This document shows, one piece after another, positions 36,366 through 46,445 of a DNA stretch of 64,000 bases (within the stretch, counting starts at the first letter, position 1; each line of letters starts with the position of its first letter). The DNA lies in the NCBI GenBank assembly GCA_963978905.1, contig OZ022259.1, positions 17,520,068 through 17,584,067 of the forward strand, written 5' to 3'. The position numbers and the translations under genes were made by a program. A model generated the notes under the pieces. That model ran no database searches. It was not told the origin of the DNA and worked only from the letters and a program-made list of their open reading frames with translations. This DNA is from Trichostrongylus colubriformis (Eukaryota; Nematoda; Chromadorea; Rhabditida; Trichostrongylidae).

Positions 36366-38578
36366 GTTGAATCACCCACCAACTAGAGTATCCGCCCCAT
36401 GAAAGGCCTCCAAGTGTCGACGCTCCAGGGTCTGCGCGAAGAACGAAACGGATTTAGCAACTCTGTCTTCCGACGCTCCTTATCGGGTCTTGTCAGCCGT
36501 TATCAATTCGAATCATTGATGACCCGTCTCACCCTGCTAAACACCTATGAGACTCAACGCTCTGGGATCAACGCGATAGGCGGAACGGATTTGGTGACAT
36601 TCGTATTTCAAGGCTCGTTACCGGCCTTACCAGCTGCTATCACTTTCGGTCTACCACCTCTAGAGTCCTCTTACCACCCCTATAATACTTGCAAAATTCG
36701 GGATCTCGCCATTGCTGTGGCGCGAGATATGAATTTTGTGAGAAGCAGACGGAAACACATGCACAGACATACTAAGCGAACTATATGGAGTAGGATTAAT
36801 TTGCGTTGGAGTTATCTGTTTGCTGTTGAAGATTAAGGTATCATTGCATCATTGCGCCTACATGTCACTGCGCTTTTCAAGGTGTCTGACAAGTAGCCCA
36901 ACCCGCAAGATCCCTACACTTTGCTTGTGCGATTGCTAACTCCAAAGTACCGTACCAAGCAGGTTGTACCAATTATTCATCCAAGCTCTTGAAACATATG
37001 CTTACAAGAGGCGCCTTATATTTTCTACTTGTCCAGGAATGCATCGATAGAACCTCTTCTCCTTTTTATCCTTTTTGTGCTTACTGTTATGCAGATCATT
37101 GTGATAACAATCGCTTCGGTACACATTTGAAATTTGCATCCGTCTAGATTTGCGAAAAATAGCACGATTTTGCTATTATCATGCGAATGCATACACATAC
37201 CTGTATCGTTGCCTGTGGCGTCTTTGCACCTTCCTCGTGGTCTGTGAACGCGGCCTAACGACACTATGTATAGATACAGTGGATGGAACGGAAGTGTACA
37301 CCTCAGCATTTGTTTCTGTTCTAAGTCTTGGTACAATCCACACTTCATGGCTCAAAATCATGTGTCCTTTTCACGTCCCAACATGTGTTGTATTGTTTTG
37401 GTTATGCTGGAACAATGATTTATACGCTTTGGCGGCTCTGGAATGCTCCGCATCCATACAGCGCATAGCAACTTAACCATGCAATCTGAGTTTGATTTGT
37501 TTCTTGTGTCATCGATTCCATCTTGGGAGTTATAAAGGAAGCTCGTGAAGAAGAAGACCGACCGGATGGTCGTCGTTAGTGGTATGCACCTGCTGTTTAT
37601 GTTTTACTGTTTTTTTTGTAAAATACTCTTGAAAATATTGCCGCTGTGTCGCTGGTAAATGTATTTTATTCCAATTGAAACACTTTTCCAAACTGAAAAT
37701 GGTACAGAACAGACTAATGCCGAAAACCTCAAATGCGCTCGAGTGCTGCACTACAAGAACTTGGGCTTTGCAGATTTCCTCATGACCTTATCAGACTACT
37801 TCGCTAAAGTGAATGCAGCAGCATCGACATTGTTGTAGGAAATTGCTGTTAATATTCTCTTGGGCAGCCACATGTTTCTTGGCACAACTTTCTTACTTCG
37901 TTGCCAAGAATATCATCATTACAATACTTCTTGTAGTTCACGTCACAGATAGTGCCTGTCATCATGTTTTGGCAACCCTGAAACAATTTTCAGTGTAACT
38001 CAAACGTTGAATTTGCAGAGGTGACTATTCCCTAAGATCTCTCTTATTATGCATTACTAATAATTGAGCAAATGTCACCTTAGCCATTACTCCTTCTTGA
38101 GTGAAGGCATTGAGAGCAATAAAAGCGACGAGCACGTAGAAAAGCATCCTTGCTTCTGTTGCAAGACTGTACCTTCGACAACGTCTTCTCCTTATATACA
38201 GCAACAAACGTGCTGCTTGGTGAAGGTGAGGCTAATCGTCGGATCTGTTTGTTACACCATAGAATAGAGCAAATACAGACGTTCTTTATTCATTCTCTGT
38301 TGAAAATCAACATTAGGGCACATGTAGCAGTCCACCCATCCCCGGCTTTCCCTTTATTTGGAAAGTGCGCCTAATGGCGGCGTAATGGGAGCACTGAATA
38401 TTCATCATGTACATGTCGATGCATACTGACATATGCACGGGTTCCAGTTCCCCAGAAATTTCAGGTTCCTTGATGCTACGATAGTTCGATTAACTTCGGC
38501 TCTCACTCCGAGCTCGTACAGCGGACAGTAGCGAAAATGCTTCGAAATTACCACGCTAATGCCCCTTAGACTAAAGAC
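36366..38578 (+). repeat. Left arm of a 2.2-kb inverted duplication
   Basis: This arm is the reverse complement of 40575-42826. Identity is complete over the ShK-type peptide gene and lower toward the ends. The outer part carries an open frame at 36399-36836 (+, 145 codons) whose counterpart in the right arm is 42386-42769 (minus, 127 codons). Both share TLLNTYETQ, FVFQGSLPALPAAITFG and SSYHPYNTCKI, but I do not recognise the protein; a dispersed repeat ORF is likely. Confidence 0.85.
37849..38147 (-). CDS. Secreted ShK-type six-cysteine peptide, left copy
   Basis: ShKT (SXC) domains are small disulfide-bonded folds used in nematode secreted proteins and in some channel-blocking peptides. 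Exon 1 (38147-38079) encodes a 23-residue hydrophobic signal-like leader starting MLFYVLVAFIALNAF. Exon 2 (37977-37849) encodes 42 residues with six Cys in the spacing C-x8-C-x7-C-x12-C-x3-C-x-C, ending in CQETCGC. The total is 65 aa with one 101-bp intron. The coding exons are identical to the copy at 40997-41295 in the opposite arm. The last pair has one residue fewer than the common C-x2-C, so it is a variant ShKT. Its target is unknown; I infer secretion from the leader only. Confidence 0.8.
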
Positions 38579-39217
38579 GACCTCGACGCCATACGACCCC
38601 CATCTTCCATCACTGGCGTTGTTGGTATAGTGAAATTGTTTCCCTAAAAATGAAAAATGCAATTCATAAACGTGGTATTGCAGTTTATTGATACATAGTA
38701 CAAAGCGCGATTTGAGATCACAGCATCGGCCCAAAAACCGTCATAGAAGAGGTCGTCGACGAGGATTCCTCGAGTATTTCTCAAAAAAAAAACCACTCCC
38801 CTTCTTCCTTTCCTTACCTAGAATAGAACCCATCCTTGAGTATTACTCCAACCAAATTTGATCCTGCCTCTACCCCGCTGAGACGAAAATGGTAAACACG
38901 TATTCCTAGACATTTGATGAATGTGGAAAAAATCGGTAATCATAAATAATGACTCAACCGAACGTAAATGGCGAGGTCACCTTTCGAAGTGGAAATGACA
39001 ACTAGAGAAATACATAAGGACAGAGCTGATGTAGTGACAAAAGGAGCCGCTACCTCACGCACACCCCGGAATTGGAGTCCTTGCTTGATGTCTGCCTAAG
39101 ACGCCTACAGTTTCCCCGGCGTCACCTAATCGGCAGCACACTGATATGCATATGAAATGACTTTCGGAGCGCGTCAGTGCAAGTCTGCCATGCCAAGCTT
39201 GCCAGCGGAGTATCTTA
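38579..39217. other. Spacer of the inverted duplication, left part
   Basis: Unique sequence between the inverted arms; no gene recognised. Confidence 0.4.
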
Positions 39218-39219
39218 TA

Positions 39220-40050
39220 TTAGGTTGATTCATAATAAATCGGACAAATGGTAGTGATGATTTCTAGAGATCATAACTCAGCAACGAGTTAACGAAAATG
39301 GACGCGCGAGGTACCTTTGGAATGTCATCCCGCCACCATGCTGCCGCACGATTTCAAGCCGTCCAGAACCACATCCGCAAACTCACACTATTTCTATCGC
39401 TATCTGGCCAGGAACCCGCGGATATCGGCAGACGTCCGAAAGAAGTTCAGAAGGAGCATGCCCCCGCCAGAAGTACAGTGTGCTTGTGGCATTCGAAGTT
39501 TGCATCAGGCGACTATTCCATCGAAGACGAAAACCGCGGTTGGTGGAGCGTACACGGCGTAGAGTACTGGGAGCTGCTCGATGAAGGTACAACAGTATAC
39601 GTTCAACGTCTACGTTCGTCAATTACGAGAATTGAAGGCAAATGTCTAAAGTTCGCAACGGCGGCGGTCACATGTCTACTTCCAGCAGCGAGACCGCACA
39701 TTGCAAGATCGACCAAGGCCGAGCTGCTGTCGTACAGTTAGACCGTGCTTCCACACCCACCGTACTCCTTAGACCTGGCCCCTTCAGATTTCCACCTTTT
39801 CTCCCACAGCCAACGCCACCTAGACGGCCAAAACTTCAAAACTCGCGACGACGTCAAGACGGCACTCGGCAACTTCTTCGAGCTCAGGCCTCCAGCCTTC
39901 TGGAGCAAGGGCATCCATGATCTGCCTAACCCGTGGCAGAAGGTCATCGATGAAGATGGAGCATATTTCAAGTGAATCCCAGTTGTCGTTAAAAAGTTGT
40001 ACGACAATGATTAAAATTTGTCAATTTGTCCTTAATATGAATCAACGTAG
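39220..40050 (+). mobile_element. Mariner-like element, internally deleted
   Basis: The left end TTAGGTTGATTCATAATAAA is flanked by TA. The right end (ATGAATCAACGTAG) is a decayed inverse TIR followed by TA. At 831 bp it is about 450 bp shorter than a full mariner. It lies in the spacer of the 2.2-kb inverted duplication. It is a third mariner family in this window. Confidence 0.8.
39298..39975 (+). pseudogene. Mariner transposase remnant
   Basis: N-terminal remnants include CLWHSKFASGDYSIEDE. After a deletion that removes the first catalytic Asp region, ARPHIARSTKAELLS follows with the second Asp position changed (LPAARPH instead of DNARPH). The C-terminus is in another frame: LPHPPYSLDLAPSDFHLF and DLPNPWQKVIDEDGAYFK before the stop at 39975. 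It cannot be functional. Confidence 0.85.
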
Positions 40051-40052
40051 TA

Positions 40053-40574
40053 GTAATATAGTATGTTACTATAGTATATTAGGACGTCTTTGAGGGGGGA
40101 GGGGGGGTGGTGGCGTGCAAGTGTTCCAAGAGGTCAGGTCACCAGTGTTGTGTGGAGGGTAATTCACTGTAGAACGACGAAATTAAATTCTTGTGAGACT
40201 GAAACATTAACATGGACTCTTAGAGTAACCAGCTGCCACCTTCTTCATAGATCGTATCTGCTTTCAGATAAAAATTGTATTTAATGGAAAATGCTCTAAC
40301 TTAACCATTTAAGTGACAAATTTCCAACTTACCGACATATTCAACTTCACAAATACTTCCTTGATTCTTCGACCCTTATCCTTAACATGCGTAGACCAGC
40401 TACGCAGCCAAGATTTTGAAATTGCTAGTGATTCAATCGTTCAGTGAAGTATACCCACTCATGGGTGACCTGACACCACACTAATCACCGGAACACCTGC
40501 AACATTTGGCGAGGGGGGAGGGTGCGTTTCTAAAAAAGATGCCCCCTTCGTGTTGAGGAAGCGACTGCTTTTCT
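40053..40574. other. Spacer of the inverted duplication, right part
   Basis: A G-rich tract is at about 40093-40112; otherwise nothing recognised. Confidence 0.4.
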
Positions 40575-40945
40575 CTAAGGGGCATTAGCGTGGTAATTTC
40601 GAGGCATTTTCGCTGCTGTCCGCGTTACGAGTTCGGAGTGAGAACCGAAGTGAGTCGAACTATCGTAGCACCAAAGCACCTGAAATTTCCGGGGAACCGG
40701 GACCCGTGCATATGTCAGTATGCATCGACATGTACATGACGAATATTCAGTGCTCCCATTACGCCGCCATTAGGCGCACTTTCCAAATAAAGGGAAAGTC
40801 GGGGATGGGTGGACTGCTACATGTGCCCTAATGTTGATTTTCAACAGCGAATGAATAAAGAACGTCTGTATTTGCTCTATTCTATGGTGTAACAAACAGA
40901 TCCGACGATTAGCCTCACCTTCACCAAGCAGCACGTTTGTTGCTG

Positions 40946-40952
40946 TATATAA
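40946..40952 (+). promoter_or_regulatory. TATA box of the ShK-type peptide gene
   Basis: TATATAAGG lies 45 bp before the ATG at 40997. The same sequence is present in inverse at the left copy (around 38192-38198), so both copies keep a core promoter. Confidence 0.55.
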
Positions 40953-40996
40953 GGAGAAGACGTTGTCGAAGGTACAGTCTTGCAACAGAAGCAAGG

Positions 40997-41295
40997 ATGC
41001 TTTTCTACGTGCTCGTCGCTTTTATTGCTCTCAATGCCTTCACTCAAGAAGGAGTAATGGCTAAGGTGACATTTGCTCAATTATTAGTAATGCATAATAA
41101 GAGAGATCTTAGGGAATAGTCACCTCTGCAAATTCAACGTTTGAGTTACACTGAAAATTGTTTCAGGGTTGCCAAAACATGATGACAGGCACTATCTGTG
41201 ACGTGAACTACAAGAAGTATTGTAATGATGATATTCTTGGCAACGAAGTAAGAAAGTTGTGCCAAGAAACATGTGGCTGCCCAAGAGAATATTAA
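40997..41295 (+). CDS. Secreted ShK-type six-cysteine peptide, right copy
   Basis: This is the mirror copy of the gene at 37849-38147. Exon 1 is 40997-41065 (23 codons, signal-like leader, AAG|GTGACA donor) and exon 2 is 41167-41295 (42 codons plus TAA, TTTCAG acceptor). The mature part carries six Cys in an ShKT-like order with the conserved TCG near the C-terminus. Both exons and flanking promoter are intact, so both copies are likely transcribed, convergently oriented away from the spacer. A possible AATAAA signal follows at 41473. The predicted role is a small extracellular peptide; host-interaction or channel-binding roles are family possibilities only. Confidence 0.8.
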
Positions 41296-41472
41296 CAGCA
41301 ATTTCCTACAACAATGTCGATGCTGCTGCATTCACTTTAGCGAAGTAGTCTGATAAGGTTATGAGGAAATCTGCAAAGCCCAAGTTCTTGTAGTGCAGCA
41401 CTCGAGCGCACTTAAGGTTTTCGGCATTAGTCTGTTCTGTATCATTTTCAGTTTAAAAAGTGTTTCAATTGG

Positions 41473-41478
41473 AATAAA
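41473..41478 (+). terminator. Possible polyadenylation signal of the right ShK-type gene
   Basis: AATAAA lies 178 bp after the stop codon. It is the nearest clear hexamer on this strand. Confidence 0.35.
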
Positions 41479-42840
41479 GTACATTTACCAGCGACACAGC
41501 AGCAATATTTTCAAGAGTATTTTACAAAAAAAAAACAGTAAAACATAAACAGCAGGTGCATACCACTAACGACGACCATCCGGTCGGTCTTCTTCTTCAC
41601 GAGCTTCCTTTATAACTCCCAAGATGGAATCGATGACACAAGAAACAAATCAAACTCAGATTGCATGGTTAAGTTGCTATGCGCTGTATGGATGCGGAGC
41701 ATTCCAGAGCCGCCAAAGCGTATAAATCATTGTTGCAGCATAACCAAAACAATACAACACATGTTGGACGTGATAAGGACACATGATTTTGAGCCATGAA
41801 GTGTGGATTGTACCAAGACTTATTGTTAGAACAGAAGCAAATGCTGAGGTGTACACTTCCGTTCCATCCACTGTATCCATACATAGTGTCGTTAGCCGCG
41901 TTCACAGACCACGAGGAAGGTGCAAAGACGCCACAGGCAACGATACAGGTATGTGTATGCATTCGCATGATAATAGCAGTGTATGCATTCGCATGATAAT
42001 AGCAAAATCGTGCTATTTTTCGCAAATCTAGACGGATGCAAATTTCAAATGTGTACCGAAGCGAGTGTTATCACAATGATTTGCGTAACAGTAAGCACAA
42101 AAAGGATAAAAAGGAGAAGAGGTTCTATTGATGCATTCCTGGACAATGAAAAAATATAAGGCGCCTCTTGTAAGCATATGTTTCAAGAGCTTGGACGAAT
42201 AATGGTACAACCTGCTCGATACGGTACTCTAGAGTTAGCGATCGCACAAGCAAAGTGTAGGGTTCCTACGGGTTGGGCTACTTGTCAGACACCTTAAAAA
42301 GCGCGTTGACATGTAGGCGCAATGATGCAATGATACCTTAATCTTCAACAGCAAACAGATAACTCCAACCCAAATTAATCCTACTCTATATAGTTTGCTT
42401 AGTATTTCTGTGCATGTGTGTCGGTCTGCTTCTCACAAAATTCATATCTCGCGTCACAACAATGGTGGGATCCAGAATTTTACAAGTATTATAGGGATGG
42501 TAAGAGGACTCTTGCGGTGGTTGACCGAAAGTGATAGCAGCTGGTAAGGCCGGTAAAGAGCCTTGAAATACGAATGCCACCAAATCCGTTCCGCCTCTCG
42601 CGTTGATCACAGAACCTTGAGTCTCATAGGTATTTAGCAGGGTGAGAGGGTTGAATGGTGGGTGATTCGAATTGATAACGGCCGATAAGACCCGATAAGG
42701 CGCGTCAGAAGACAAAAGTTGCTGAATCAGTTTCGCTATTCGCGCACACCCTGGAGCGTCGATACTCACAGGCCTTTTACGGGGTGAGACGGAGACACTG
42801 ACGGTGGGTGATTCAACCTAATAACATTTTGTAAGATTCA

Positions 42841-43225
42841 ATAGGGCAGGGATAGGCGAGTGGTTAAGAGGGTAGGCTCTGTCTGCACATTCAAGACCAC
42901 TGGGTTCGATCGCCGCCAAGGCACAAGACCATGTCTTGCAAGAAATTCCAAAAATGATGGCGTCATTAGCGTCAGGCCCAGGTTGACAGGCCGACTGATG
43001 GAGAAACCTTGTCACAACAAACATGATTAGAATTGCCAAAAGAACCAGTTCTGGTCAGTATGCGAGGGCTAGCGAGAAGTTAGTTCAGATCGGGACTCCT
43101 AATGTGGGGTCGTTGATGGGCAAGTCCCGGAAGAGGCTTAGATAATGAAGCGCAGGAACATTCAAGTCTTATGCCTCCAGGAAACTCGCTGGAAAGGGGC
43201 TATGGCAAGGGAGATCGTTGTGGCC
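42841..43225 (+). mobile_element. tRNA-like head followed by an RTE-type LINE fragment
   Basis: TAGGCGAGTGG (A-box-like, 42853-42863) and GGTTCGATCGC (B-box-like, 42903-42913) are spaced as in a tRNA gene. About 170 bp later the sequence encodes GTPNVGSLMGKSRKRLR, and after a frameshift RRNIQVLCLQETRWKGA: the start of the endonuclease domain of RTE-type non-LTR retrotransposons. The copy stops at about 43225. The tRNA-like part is probably a SINE or 5' region rather than a functional tRNA. Confidence 0.6.
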
Positions 43226-43559
43226 GCTCTTTATTGGTTTCGTCTAGAGCTGAACCAAATATATTTATTCGTCAATCTCACAATTTTACAAACTGAATGA
43301 CTCAGAGGCAACGTCAGCTGCCTGCTGGAACAGCTCGTCTCCCGATCGGACACTCGCTGTCCTGTAGCGACGCGAATGACTTCTCAGGGTGACCCTCCTC
43401 CTACTGACTCATGGCACCGCCTTAACAATGTTGAACATGGGAGCGTTGCGGTTGCTGGTGCATGCCGCAACATTCCCGGGCACGCTTTTTGAATATCGAA
43501 TATCGCTATCGAAATTTGAATATCGCTATTTGAATATCGCTTTTTGAACTACGTAAAAG
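43226..43559. other. Intergenic with a GAATATCGC repeat
   Basis: No gene. Three or more imperfect copies of TGAATATCGCTATT lie at 43490-43548, directly before the fold-back element. Confidence 0.6.
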
Positions 43560-43890
43560 TATTAGGTTGGCAACTAAGTAATTGCGGATTTTTAAATACT
43601 GCTTTTTCCCTCGAAACTGCTTTCCACAAAATTTCTTCTGTACATATATATATGTAGTACAAGTCCACACGCATCTACAGGTATTGTTGTCTTCCATCTC
43701 CCGGATAACCCTTTTCGGCAAAATAAAAATATCAAAAGTCACCTCATTTTCTATTCTTTTTTTTCTCTTTGAATGGCGTTAGACAGGGAAAGGGAATGGT
43801 GATAATCCGATGGCGAAAGATCAGAACTATAAGACAGCATATATGTGATTCTTCTTGAAGCCGTAACCAAGATGTTATTTAGTTTTATTC

Positions 43891-43926
43891 GGCTAACGTT
43901 TCGGCCTAGTCGCCTTCGTCAGAGCC
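43891..43926 (-). ncRNA. Hammerhead-ribozyme-like motif, copy 1
   Basis: Reverse-strand copy of the motif described at 44311: GGCT, CTGACGA, a GGC/GCC hairpin, GAAAC, GTT, AGCC. It lies in the inverted Penelope-like tail. Confidence 0.5.
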
Positions 43927-44310
43927 TGGAAAGCCAAAGATAGATGCGATTCATCCCCCAATCACCATTTCAAACTTACAAAACAGTTCTACCTAGACTA
44001 GGAGAGTTTAGAAAAAAGTCGCAAATCACAACCGTAGTGGGAACCAACCTGTAAGCACAACCAGCTATCGCTGAGACCACAGCTATTCTGACTTAGTGGG
44101 TGGCTTCAGATGACCCGACCCTTCGGCATGAAGCCGATGGCGTTTTTTAGCCCACACAGGTTGAGAAATGGGGCAAGCTCGTTTGTTATGGCTATGCACT
44201 CATCTTTCCTATTCATTTTAGGGTTTTTGGCGCTAATCCAAAATGCCTCCAAAGTTTTGCGCGCTGGAATGGTGATTGGGGGATGAATCGCATCTATCTT
44301 TGGCTTTCCA

Positions 44311-44346
44311 GGCTCTGACGAAGGCGACTAGGCCGAAACGTTAGCC
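44311..44346 (+). ncRNA. Hammerhead-ribozyme-like motif, copy 2
   Basis: The order is GGCT, CTGACGA, AGGCGACTAGGCC, GAAAC, GTT, AGCC. GGCT and AGCC can pair as stem I, GGC and GCC as stem II, and AC/GT as a minimal stem III. CTGANGA and GAAA are the conserved hammerhead core. Penelope-like retroelements are known to carry such minimal hammerheads. An extra A before stem II is a departure from the ideal core. Confidence 0.55.
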
Positions 44347-45530
44347 GAATAAAACTAAATAACATCTTGGTTACGGCTTCAAGAAGAATCACATATATAC
44401 GAACACAATGCCAAGATTTATGGAGAGTCGAACTTGGATACTTATAAGACAGCAATTTTTATCCAAGCTCGAGAATTTTTTGAAAAAAAAAAGTTTGAAA
44501 ATTTTTTTTACCACTATTGGAAAAATGACTCGCCGAAAAATTCGAGCTTGGATAAAAATTGCTGCCCCATCCACCTTATAGCCCTGATCTTGCTCCATCG
44601 GATTATCACCTTTTCCTTTCCCTGTCTGACGCCATTCAAAGAAAAATCTTTTTATAATTTTGGTATTGAAAATGAGGTTGACCGAAAAGTTGTTTATCTT
44701 GCCGAAAAGGGTTATCCGGGAGATGGAAGACAATAATACCTATAGATGCGTGTGGACTTGTACTACATGCGTGTGTACAAAAGAGATTGCTGGAAAGCAG
44801 TTTGGAGGGAAAAAGCAGTATTTAAAAATCCGCAATTACTTAGTTGCCAACCTAATAGATACACTTCAACTATGCAGATAAATGGAAACACAAATAATAG
44901 CGAAATAATAGCATTCGTGAACTATCGATTACACACGTGCAATGCAAAACGCGCGAAATAATAATGCTCACTGTGGATTTTTTTTGTTTGAGGAGTGAAC
45001 CGAACTGCGAATCAGCGAGGTCCTTCTTCGGCTTCCCATGTGCGATGACTGCAAATGACGTAGAACGAAGCACACGGGCTGTTGGGAAATGAGCATGAGT
45101 AGGACACGCTGTAGGAATTATGGGATCCTGACCGAAGATGGTGTGAGGACAAGGCTTGTCGCATGCGGTTCACTCTTTGATTAGCTTACTATGGTATGGC
45201 GTGAGCTGCAATTTCGCGTTCACAGTATGTCAATAAAGATGGGAAACTGTGATGAACGTGGCATGGGTCGAAAAGACGTAAGAATATGAAGAAAGTCACT
45301 GCCCTTGCAAGAGGGAGTTTTACATGGTGGACACCGAAATGTTTTATGCACGGTCATGAAAGGAATGGACGACGACAACAAACGAAAGTTCAGCTTCTCA
45401 ATGTGACTGCTCATATGTCTGGTATGAAAAAACACTACAGATGCATGACCAACGACAATGTGCGATTCAAGATTATTACATTGAAAACGTGGAAGGCAAC
45501 GGAAACGGAATGAATGATGATGCGAGGACA

Positions 45531-46025
45531 CTAGTTTTCGGGTTTCGGTCGCTTCATCGATGGTCCTTGCTTCGAGCGATCAGTGCAAAGAATGGCATGG
45601 TGAGGTCCGCCACAGGATCTACATTTGTGCGAACAGCTTCCATGAGCAGGAGCGAGGCATGCGATGCACTTGTTCAAATCCCGTAGTCGGAACGAGCGAC
45701 TAATAGGGTCAGGGAATACAGGGCAAGCAGAAGCACGGTGACCGTCTTCGTTGTCCCCTTCACAGAAGATGCATGGGAGACGAGGTGCAGTATTAGAGAG
45801 TATGGTGTCGATTTTAGCTAGTATGGTGTCAACTTTAGCGTCGAGACGGAATAGTTTAGCTTTCATCTCCAGAATTTCGAACTTGAGTGTGTTCAAGGTA
45901 AGGCGAATGGAGACTTCGAAGGTATCAGACCGGGAGGATGACGCTGACTTTTCTGCAGGTGCGTCATCATTGGGCATGTCGGAGCTAGCGGCAGGTGGCT
46001 TCGACATGGGGAACAGACGACTCAA
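45531..46025 (-). CDS. Zinc-knuckle protein at the 3' end of BEL copy 1
   Basis: An intact 164-aa ORF lies downstream of the envelope-like region. Residues about 40-80 form a coiled-coil-like helix (LRLDAKVDTILAKIDTILS-type heptads). The C-terminal half has three Cys/His knuckles: CIFCEGDNEDGHRASAC, CIACLAPAHGSC and CRSCGGPHHAILC. The layout resembles the nucleocapsid part of BEL gag proteins, although this element also has a gag at its 5' end. It is unchanged in copy 2. RNA binding is inferred. Confidence 0.7.
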   Translation of the reverse strand: MSRLFPMSKPPAASSDMPNDDAPAEKSASSSRSDTFEVSIRLTLNTLKFEILEMKAKLFRLDAKVDTILAKIDTILSNTAPRLPCIFCEGDNEDGHRASACPVFPDPISRSFRLRDLNKCIACLAPAHGSCSHKCRSCGGPHHAILCTDRSKQGPSMKRPKPEN

Positions 46026-46445
46026 TGAGGTGTGCTTCTGGAAAAGATGGAAAGGAGGATGTGACTGTTTTCTTTTTACATATTCTTTTTAAACTGCTTT
46101 CTCAGAAGACTAGCAGCTGTGGGACATCTTATTGATTGACTTTCTGGGAAAGAAGTGAGGAAAGGCTTCAGATGCATGTGAAAAACGCATGTAGAAGTGT
46201 AAGTAGGATGGTGACGAGTAGGTCTACGATACGTATTATAATGATGAGTCCGAAAAGGTATACGAGTATTCCAGTTATCGTGGAAGCAGAGAGAACTGCC
46301 AATGAGTGCTTTTTTTGTGCTTTCCAGTGCTTCGTTATGGTGGCTATTAGTGGCCTTACGTCAGGGATGGAAACGCTGGTCCACCAAGAGCTGGGATTTG
46401 AGGAGCTGTGAGATGTTTTTGTGTCCCTATCGAATATTGCGTGAT

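Larger units (their letters stand above)
40575..42826 (-). repeat. Right arm of the 2.2-kb inverted duplication
   Basis: Reverse complement of 36366-38578. Differences include an extra direct repeat of about 28 bp with TGCATTCGCATGATAATAGC (41955-42003), present once in the left arm. The outer boundary lies near TTGAATCACCCACC in both arms. Confidence 0.85.
43840..44442. mobile_element. Penelope-like element fragment with inverted and direct 3' tails
   Basis: The 12-bp target site TATAAGACAGCA occurs on both sides (43828-43839, 44443-44454). From 43840 to about 44267 the sequence is the inverse of the Penelope-like 3' end at about 53905-54365, including the codons after the GIY-YIG domain. 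From 44268 the same tail runs in direct orientation. Such mixed orientation is a known habit of Penelope-like insertions. Confidence 0.75.
43562..44855. mobile_element. Fold-back mariner derivative, interrupted by a Penelope-like insertion
   Basis: It starts TTAGGTTGGCAACTAAGTAA, ends with the inverse, and is flanked by TA (43560-43561, 44856-44857). As at 12536, both arms hold an inward-facing mariner C-terminus (PSDYH on the left, minus strand; HPPYSPDLAPSDYHLF on the right, near 44570-44620). The left arm (to 43839) and right arm (from 44443) are split by the insertion at 43840-44442. Confidence 0.8.

Noticed and set aside
36399..36836. Conserved host gene in the outer part of the inverted duplication
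   Set aside because: The right-arm counterpart differs in frame ends and start, no splice signals or domain are visible, and the sequence looks like a dispersed repeat ORF.
42853..42920. Functional tRNA gene
   Set aside because: A- and B-box-like sequences are present, but the B box is imperfect, a cloverleaf could not be closed and it is joined to an RTE fragment, so a SINE or LINE origin is more likely.
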